From NCBI GenBank assembly GCA_947568535.1, contig CANOPF010000003.1:1-49280 (forward strand): a DNA stretch of 49,280 nucleotides, read 5' to 3'. The position numbers were made by a program, and so were the translations under genes. The stretch is from an uncultured Clostridium sp. Its GTDB lineage: Bacteria > Bacillota > Clostridia > TANB77 > CAG-508. The notes beneath the pieces are model-generated. The model saw nothing but the letters and a program-made list of their open reading frames with translations, was not told the DNA's origin and did no database searches. Positions 44,401 to 49,280 of the stretch are shown one piece after another; the first letter of the stretch is position 1, and each line of letters opens with the position of its first letter.

Positions 44401-45525
44401 TTCATCAATGAATGTAGGATTTTGAATTTCTGTTCCCTTACTTTTTACAATAATACTAATTTCATCATATGGAATCTCATTCTGTTTTGTTATTTTTATC
44501 GGACCAACCTTATATTGATCATGATTTAACTCTTCTATTGTCAACGTTCCTTCTTCTATTTTTAGCGGTTCTCCTAACATGGTTGCAGAATTAGCATATT
44601 CATCTGCTCTTTCCATTGCCTGATTAATCAAATAATGATAGAGAATATCTGCTTGATAATATCTAATAGTTTCTGCATTAGGTGAACTTCCCCCTACATT
44701 TCCTAAATTGGTATATGTATTGCCATCTGTAGTGTATTGAAGCCATGAATTTTTTTCTAGTTGATTATAGGATGCCTCATCACTATTCGTAAAATACCAT
44801 AAAGCTGTTTGCTGAACAGCACTAATATCGTTATTGGTTAACGCTTTTTCTGTCAATCCAAAATCAGCTAAAGTATGACCTTTAAGATCTCCCATAAGAA
44901 AATCTTGTTTCGTTACTCCTTCTGGTAAAGTAAAGGCTTCTGCTATCAAATTAATCTGAGCATTATACTCACTTAATGTAAGACCAAATTTTATGACTTC
45001 ATAAAGCAATTCTTTCTTCTCTATTTCTGTAGATTCTTTTGGCAAATATAACCTATCTAAAATAGCTAAAACGGCATTATATCGATTTACTGTCTTCCCA
45101 TTTATCGTAATATTTTCTTCTACTAAGTTTTTCAATATCTCATTTTGTTTTTTTATGTCTTCCCTTTGTGTTTTCATATCAAAAAAAACATCATAAGGTT
45201 GACTTTTTACTTGATTACTTCCTGCAAGATCAGTAAAACCAACTCCTGATCGTAAACAATAAATATCGTAATCTTTATATCCACTATCTATTGTATTACC
45301 ATTATATTTGACAATATTCCATATATTAATTGGCGGATTTCCCACTATAGCATATCCTATATATGGAGTTGAATCTTCCATTAGCGGAATAATCCCCATA
45401 TTTACAGTCTGTCCCTTTACAAAGGCTCTATCTTCTGTTTCTGCATATACTGTTACTTGTGTTAAGGTAAATACAAAAAATAGCAAAATAGCCATTATTC
45501 CCAATAATACTTTTTTCACGTTCAT
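41452..45525 (-). CDS. Thioester-domain surface adhesin with four DUF11-like repeats
   Basis: 1357 residues. Signal peptide (1-28); N-terminal Cys-Gln thioester domain with Cys90 (YCLRSGVGF) and Gln239 (QQTALWYFTN), the pattern of TQxA adhesins that bond covalently to host or surface amines; then a beta domain and four repeats, each beginning FDL-x-LRK/KRI-x-IT and holding a PxV-x2-G-x2-V-x-Y-x-I-x2-YNEG core, then an AEISED/QIAKDTDENG end (DUF11-like stalk). The C-terminus has SLTTG, a hydrophobic span and Lys-Lys, which looks like a non-canonical sorting signal. It is followed by no pilus genes. Residue identity of the thioester partners is assigned by pattern. Confidence 0.82.
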   Translation of the reverse strand: MNVKKVLLGIMAILLFFVFTLTQVTVYAETEDRAFVKGQTVNMGIIPLMEDSTPYIGYAIVGNPPINIWNIVKYNGNTIDSGYKDYDIYCLRSGVGFTDLAGSNQVKSQPYDVFFDMKTQREDIKKQNEILKNLVEENITINGKTVNRYNAVLAILDRLYLPKESTEIEKKELLYEVIKFGLTLSEYNAQINLIAEAFTLPEGVTKQDFLMGDLKGHTLADFGLTEKALTNNDISAVQQTALWYFTNSDEASYNQLEKNSWLQYTTDGNTYTNLGNVGGSSPNAETIRYYQADILYHYLINQAMERADEYANSATMLGEPLKIEEGTLTIEELNHDQYKVGPIKITKQNEIPYDEISIIVKSKGTEIQNPTFIDETGNEVRDFVDKNFYVVLPKDKIDSVTVDISTKYNDTSMTLGASSSNSSEQPLVEVHRSKKPITKQLTVNSLPEPFDLALRKYITKINGEELKGNDVRRPKINVDSLKNGTETTATYNHKKNPVMVENGSRITYEITIYNEGKKAGRATKIVDQLPTGLKFEQVISGNFVLGSYDEKTDNTLTLVRKENNTTNLKEYAGEQSPASETIEIECVVTAQPDTTNSKILTNVAWISEEIDSDGTVIIQQKGLDRDSEPGTIPTVNKDNMSDYIGFDNNKKDLTDSEYHYKGKQDDDDFEKLCLLPEPFDLKLIKRITAVNNQNVPERIEDIKVDQLNRVEANGNMAETTADYQLNKTPVAVKKGDIVTYTFRIYNEGTIDGYAQEITEDIPEGLQFLWSEKQGSELQADTTLTTQEKEAIKFNQDYLWGIAKQDENHKVTEIKTEYLGMYRGDTTDSKIAYTENLIKAFGKNDGTKTKEDLDYKEVAVKLKVVAENATGEAIKNEAAITEDCDKNGNPVEDRDSNPKDWKEHPNHEDDEDHDYIILQSFDLALRKFITQVENKPVNTRIPEVKYDKENQQIAYEHSKEPVDVANGNTVIYTIRVYNEGQRDGYAAQVLDDIPVGLMYLPDNETNTTYRWKMYRKLKEEESNTQIQGDTIVQDGKTYVETTNREEAEVIVTDYLSKEQGEARIDNSESQENPNLLKAFRPEEELSNVNPDYKDVKVAFKVVEPNTSDKIIVNSAQIAKDTDENGDEVDDDDSIPGEWNEGEDDQDKEYIKLNYFDLALRKWVTQAIVIENGKETVTQTGHQPYDDPEPVVKVELNRKKLNQVTVKFRYSIRVINEGDIEGYAKEITDYVPEGLRFVAADNPGWVDEGNNVISTRLLENRLLKPGEYADVEVLLTWNNHENNMGVKTNTAEISEDDNEFGAPDRDSTPDNRKPKEDDIDDAPVMLSLTTGQVRIYFSLGFVILITIAGGVILIKKFVL

Positions 45526-45852
45526 GTGTTTCTCTCCTTTTTTAATCCTCTTATTATTAATTTTACACCTTTTTTTATTTTAGTCAATAGGATTTTCTCG
45601 TGTTCTAATTATTCCTATTTTTGTTTATTTTTTCCCACTACGGATACTTGTTTTATCCACTAGTCGAAAAAAAACATCCTTACATTACAATTATATTACA
45701 TTTTGTAAACAAAATCAACATTTTACGTAAATTAATTTTCTTGTCTGTTTCGTCCGTAAGCATTTCTAATTTTCTTTTTTATCATTCATTAGATAGCATT
45801 TAAACTCATAATTTTAATTGTTAATCCATATATTTTTATAGGTGATAAAATT
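45526..45852. other. Intergenic region between adhesin and dacF
   Basis: Divergent promoters must lie here, but I could not pick out boxes with confidence. Many short A/T runs, no repeats, no gene. Confidence 0.5.
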
Positions 45853-47142
45853 ATGGTTCAAAAAAATAAATTAATCAAAACTTTTTTTCTGTTTTTTTGT
45901 ATATTAATTCTTTTTACTTCTTATCCCATCTATAGTGATGATTTAGAACAAGAAGAAGTCAAAAATATCTTTTCAGAAATACAAAATGAAATAGCAGAAG
46001 CTTCTAGTTCTACTACAAATTCTACATTAAATTTAAACTCCCGCTCTTGTGTTGTCATAGACCGTTTAAGTAAAACGATATTATATGGAAAAAACGAAAA
46101 AAAGAAAGTTAAAATGGCCTCCACCACAAAAATCATGACTGCTATTGTTGTTCTGGAAAACTCTTCTTTAGATAAAACAGTAGAAGTGTCAAAAAAAGCT
46201 GCTGGTACAGGTGGCTCACGTCTAGGACTAAAAACTGGTGACAAAATTAGCATTCGAGATCTAATGTATGGTTTAATGTTATGTTCTGGTAATGATGCTG
46301 CTGTTTGTTTAGCAGAACATGTAGGTGGAAGTATAGAAGGTTTTTCCGAATTAATGAATACAAAAGCTCAAACTTTGGGCTTATCTAATACACACTTCGA
46401 ATCTCCTCATGGTTTAGATTCTGATCAACATTATACAACTGCCTATGAGTTAGCTCTTCTTTCAGATTATGCCCTAAAAAATACTACTTTTTTAAGTATT
46501 GTGGGAACCAAAAACTACACAGTTACCATTAATGGTCGACCTAAATCTTTGTCTAATACCAATGAATTACTTGGTAATCTAAATGGTGTCTATGGAATTA
46601 AAACAGGATTCACTAATGGTGCCAATCGTTGTTTAGTTACTGCTTGTAAAAGAGGAGAAATGGATATTATCTGTGTTGTATTAGGAGCAGATACCAAAAG
46701 TTTCAGAACAAAAGATAGCATTAAACTCATTGAATACAGTTTTAATCACTTTAACTACTTCAACCAAAAACAATGTATACAAGAAGCTCTAATGAATTGG
46801 AATAACAACCATACTAACTATTTTACTATCCAAAAAGGAACAACTAATCAATTAACTCTTAAAGTAGAGCCTGCCTTTGAATCTTCTCCTTTCATTCCTC
46901 TACCAAAAGAGTTAATACCTGACATAGAAACTTCCATTTCTGTTAATGGTAACTTAATAGCACCTATCCATAAGAATGATGTTATTGGGCAAATAACCTT
47001 ATCATCTCAAGGAAAAGAAATTGTCAAATTTGATTTACTTTCTGATACCCATATTGCTAAAAATAATATAATTAACTATTTATCTTTATTTTTTAAAAAT
47101 TATCCCAATCAATTAGAAAAAACAATAGAAAATATGCTATAA
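45853..47142 (+). CDS. dacF: D-alanyl-D-alanine carboxypeptidase (PBP5/DacF type)
   Basis: 429 residues. Signal peptide, then the S11 peptidase core with STTK (MASTTKIMTA), SGN (CSGNDAAV) and KTG (IKTGFTNGANR), and a C-terminal beta domain (about 290-400). It trims D-Ala from peptidoglycan stem peptides outside the membrane. The C-terminus has no obvious membrane helix but an amphipathic end. DacF is the sporulation version; the exact paralogue is not certain. Ribosome site AGGTGAT. Confidence 0.88.
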   Translation: MVQKNKLIKTFFLFFCILILFTSYPIYSDDLEQEEVKNIFSEIQNEIAEASSSTTNSTLNLNSRSCVVIDRLSKTILYGKNEKKKVKMASTTKIMTAIVVLENSSLDKTVEVSKKAAGTGGSRLGLKTGDKISIRDLMYGLMLCSGNDAAVCLAEHVGGSIEGFSELMNTKAQTLGLSNTHFESPHGLDSDQHYTTAYELALLSDYALKNTTFLSIVGTKNYTVTINGRPKSLSNTNELLGNLNGVYGIKTGFTNGANRCLVTACKRGEMDIICVVLGADTKSFRTKDSIKLIEYSFNHFNYFNQKQCIQEALMNWNNNHTNYFTIQKGTTNQLTLKVEPAFESSPFIPLPKELIPDIETSISVNGNLIAPIHKNDVIGQITLSSQGKEIVKFDLLSDTHIAKNNIINYLSLFFKNYPNQLEKTIENML

Positions 47143-47149
47143 AAGAATT

Positions 47150-47190
47150 AATAGAGAACATTTACCTTAAAGTGGTAAATATTCTCTATT
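47150..47190 (+). terminator. Terminator of dacF
   Basis: AATAGAGAACATTTACC (47150-47166) pairs with one mismatch with GGTAAATATTCTCTATT (47174-47190), then a T-run. Confidence 0.9.
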
Positions 47191-47322
47191 TTTATTGTAT
47201 CTTCCGAACAAGAGATGCAATGATTAAATTACTTTGACGTTTTTATCATTGGCATATCTTACTTTGGTTAGTTTGCAAAAATTCTATAAAAATTTTCTGT
47301 GTAATGTGCTTTCCTATATAAT

Positions 47323-47369
47323 AAAAAAGTGAGTGCCGATCATTTTTAACATCTAAAGATCCAACACTC
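47323..47369 (-). terminator. Terminator of acpP
   Basis: GAGTGCCGATC and GATCCAACACTC pair imperfectly on the minus strand and are followed by TTTTTT, 13 bases past the acpP stop. Confidence 0.65.
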
Positions 47370-47381
47370 TCATTTTTTCAT

Positions 47382-47624
47382 TTATTTTACATTTTCTTTT
47401 ATGTAATCAACAACATCTCCTACTGTCACTACTTTTTCTGCGTCACTATCAGGAATCTCTATATCAAATTCTTCTTCTAATGCCATAACTAATTCAACAA
47501 TATCTAATGAATCAGCTCCTAAATCATCAATGAATGATGCTTCCATAGTTACTGCAGTATCTGCTACACCTAATTGTTCAACAATAATCCCTTTTACTTT
47601 TTCTAATACTTCTTCTGAACTCAT
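47382..47624 (-). CDS. acpP: Acyl carrier protein
   Basis: 80 residues from the ATG at 47624; the open frame upstream lacks a start with proper spacing, while GGAGGT stands 14-19 bases ahead and a second GGAGGT touches the ATG. The attachment Ser for 4'-phosphopantetheine is in [10 protein letters not shown]. It carries acyl chains in fatty-acid and phospholipid synthesis. It follows plsX, with about 130 bases between. Confidence 0.93.
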   Translation of the reverse strand: MSSEEVLEKVKGIIVEQLGVADTAVTMEASFIDDLGADSLDIVELVMALEEEFDIEIPDSDAEKVVTVGDVVDYIKENVK

Positions 47625-47752
47625 ACCTCCGAGTTCACCTCCTCTCAAGTTTTCATATGATTGATTTATACCTCTTTTATATTATATGTTTTTCTATTTG
47701 TCAAGTATATTCTTGAAATATTTTTATTTTATACTAGTAAGTCGAAAAAATT

Positions 47753-48787
47753 CTATTTTTCTACCTTTTTACTCTGTTTATCAAATGCTTCAATCATATG
47801 TTCCACTGCTTTATTTTTTACAAATTTCTCCGCTTGAATAATGGTATATTCAAATAGCAAAGCATCACTACTCCCATGTGCTTTTACCACTGGTTTATTC
47901 ACCCCAAGAAATAATGCTCCCCCATAAGATTTATAATCCATTACTTTAGAAAATCGCTTAATCGCTGGCAATGCTGGTATAGAAAAAATCTTGGCTAATA
48001 AGTTTTTCGTAAAACTCTCTGTTAAACTTTTCTTCACAAATTTTCCTAACCCTTCTGTTGTCTTCAAAAATACATTTCCTGTAAATCCATCTGCTACAAT
48101 GGCATCTATTTTACCTGAAAAAGCATCCCTTCCTTCCACATTTCCAACAAAATTGATATCCAATTCTACTGCTTTCTCCTTTAATAAACGATAACTCTCT
48201 CTCACCAATTCATTACCTTTAGTTTCTTCTGTTCCAATATTCAATAATCCTATTGCTGGATGTTCAATTCCATAAGTATTTTTTAAATAAATACTAGACA
48301 TTTGTGCAAACTGTAATAAATTAATTGGTTTACAATTAGTATTTGAACCTGCATCAATTAAAAGTAATTGACTGTTATACGCTGGTAAAATTCCTGCTAA
48401 TGCTGGTCTATCTATCCCCTTAATTCTTCCTACTAGCAAAGTAGCGCCTGTCAATAAAGCACCCGAGTTTCCAGCTGAAATAAACACATCCCCCTCTTCT
48501 GCTTTTAACATATTAAACCCTACAACCATAGAAGAATCCTTTTTATGTTTAATAGCCATAGTCGGTGTATCTTCCATCTCAATAGTCTGTGTTGCATTTC
48601 TAATCTTCAATCGTTCTGATATCTCTTCTATTTCCTTTCCATAAAACTCCTTTATCTTACCACGAATCAAATCCTCTTTTCCTACTAAAACAACCTCTGC
48701 CTCTACTTTAGAAATAGCATTAATCGCTCCTCTAATATTCGCATTTGGTGCATTATCGCCTCCCATAGCATCCAATATAATCTTCAT
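47753..48787 (-). CDS. plsX: Phosphate acyltransferase PlsX
   Basis: 344 residues. DAMGGDNAP at the start, ISAGNSGALLTGA, DAGSNTNCKP, NIGTEETKGNEL, VADGFTGNVFLKT. It makes acyl-phosphate from acyl-ACP for phosphatidic acid synthesis; the pairing with acpP fits. The usual fabH/fabD genes do not follow. Confidence 0.95.
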   Translation of the reverse strand: MKIILDAMGGDNAPNANIRGAINAISKVEAEVVLVGKEDLIRGKIKEFYGKEIEEISERLKIRNATQTIEMEDTPTMAIKHKKDSSMVVGFNMLKAEEGDVFISAGNSGALLTGATLLVGRIKGIDRPALAGILPAYNSQLLLIDAGSNTNCKPINLLQFAQMSSIYLKNTYGIEHPAIGLLNIGTEETKGNELVRESYRLLKEKAVELDINFVGNVEGRDAFSGKIDAIVADGFTGNVFLKTTEGLGKFVKKSLTESFTKNLLAKIFSIPALPAIKRFSKVMDYKSYGGALFLGVNKPVVKAHGSSDALLFEYTIIQAEKFVKNKAVEHMIEAFDKQSKKVEK

Positions 48788-48894
48788 TGTTCCTCCTTCT
48801 AAAACCTGTCTAATCTATTATATTTCTAATATCTATATTTTATTATTCTTTCTAAAAAAAAGCAAGTGCTTTCTATAAAAATTTACGACAAACT

Positions 48895-48960
48895 GGGCTA
48901 AACTGGGACAGGCACAACTTGACCATTGATGGTCAAGTTGTGCCTGTCCCAGTTTAGCCC
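48895..48960. repeat. REP/MITE-like perfect hairpin, 31-bp stem
   Basis: Two 31-base arms (48895-48925 and 48930-48960) are perfect complements around TTGA. The stem holds GGGACAGGCACA, a word often seen in palindromic repeats of Firmicutes linked to IS200-like REP transposases. It is much richer in G+C than its surroundings. It lies between tuf and plsX. Confidence 0.9.
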
Positions 48961-48967
48961 TCAGCCA

Positions 48968-49009
48968 TAAAAAAATGTCGTATAGAGACATTGCCTCTCA
49001 TACGACATT
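48968..49009 (-). terminator. Terminator of tuf
   Basis: AATGTCGTAT (48974-48983) pairs with ATACGACATT (49000-49009), with extra inner pairing, and a T-run on the minus strand. Confidence 0.92.
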
Positions 49010-49032
49010 GGGTGTTTTTTTCTTTTCTTTCA

Positions 49033-49280
49033 TTATGCTAAGATATCAGCAACAACACCTGAACCTACTGTTCTACCACCTTCACGGATAGCAAATCTTA
49101 ATCCTTTTTCAATAGCGATTGGTGTGATTAATTCAATTGTCATAGATACGTTATCTCCTGGCATAACCATTTCTGTTCCTGCTGCTAATTCGATAACTCC
49201 TGTAACGTCTGTTGTTCTGAAATAAAATTGTGGTCTATATCCATTGAAGAATGGTGTATGTCTTCCACCTTCTTCTTTTG
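49033..49280 (-). CDS. tuf: Elongation factor Tu, C-terminal part
   Basis: The last 81 codons; the gene continues beyond the right edge. [24 protein letters not shown] and [13 protein letters not shown] are the typical domain 3 end of EF-Tu, which carries aminoacyl-tRNA to the ribosome. Codon use is noticeably uniform, as in highly expressed genes. Confidence 0.97.
   Translation of the reverse strand, partial: KEEGGRHTPFFNGYRPQFYFRTTDVTGVIELAAGTEMVMPGDNVSMTIELITPIAIEKGLRFAIREGGRTVGSGVVADILA

Overview
The window is AT-rich (by eye about 30% GC) and comes from an endospore-forming, Gram-positive member of the Clostridia, probably a gut-type anaerobe. The evidence is spo0A, a spoIVFA/spoIVFB pair, a SpoVD-like PBP with PASTA domains, a GerS-like protein and a DacF-like carboxypeptidase, together with a sortase, sortase-anchored proteins, a cohesin/dockerin pair and strong AGGAGG ribosome sites. 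Most genes are on the minus strand. No tRNA, rRNA or CRISPR array was seen.

Layout. 1-320: the end of a type III toxin-antitoxin locus (consensus promoter, three structured repeats, terminator and the first codons of a ToxN/AbiQ-like toxin). 742-6301: a wall-anchored cohesin protein and a large secreted dockerin protein. 6389-10460: a short division cluster (mraZ, rsmH, ftsL-like, class B PBP) with a clear MraZ operator. 10638-16023: an XRE regulator, a frameshifted peptidoglycan hydrolase, a sortase, rsmA and a second class B PBP with PASTA domains. 16077-18124: a decayed Rpn-type nuclease, an internally deleted IS3-family element and a WalR-like regulator without its kinase. 18221-24275: mnmA, a frameshifted aspS, an HD-GYP protein, mazF, a gerS-like gene and dusB. 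24335-29645: rodA, minE (with an unusual charged tail), minD, a pilin-like gene, spoIVFB, spoIVFA and a small membrane protein.

30095-36578 is the most striking region. A roughly 6.5 kb tyrosine-recombinase element sits in the 3' end of spo0A. It carries its own version of the last 39 codons of spo0A, so the gene at 36459-37277 is intact, and the displaced host 3' end with its old terminator remains at 29983-30114. The two versions encode identical residues with about 26 synonymous differences. The cargo includes a sortase-anchored BspA-like leucine-rich-repeat protein, small regulators, repeat arrays and several unknown small proteins. No relaxase is visible.

37401-49280: a YigZ-family protein, an HI0933-type flavoprotein, an acidic/Thr-Lys-rich membrane protein, a methionine gamma-lyase-like enzyme, a 1357-residue thioester-domain adhesin, dacF, acpP, plsX, a 31-bp perfect hairpin of REP type and the 3' end of tuf.

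Working together: the sortase at 11966 is the probable anchor enzyme for the LPRAG protein at 742 and the LPKAG protein on the mobile element, and perhaps for the adhesin. The cohesin protein would then hold the dockerin protein on the wall. These links are inferred from motifs and proximity. Two genes (aspS and the peptidoglycan hydrolase) are each broken by one extra base in a similar sequence context, so sequencing error should be ruled out before they are called pseudogenes.
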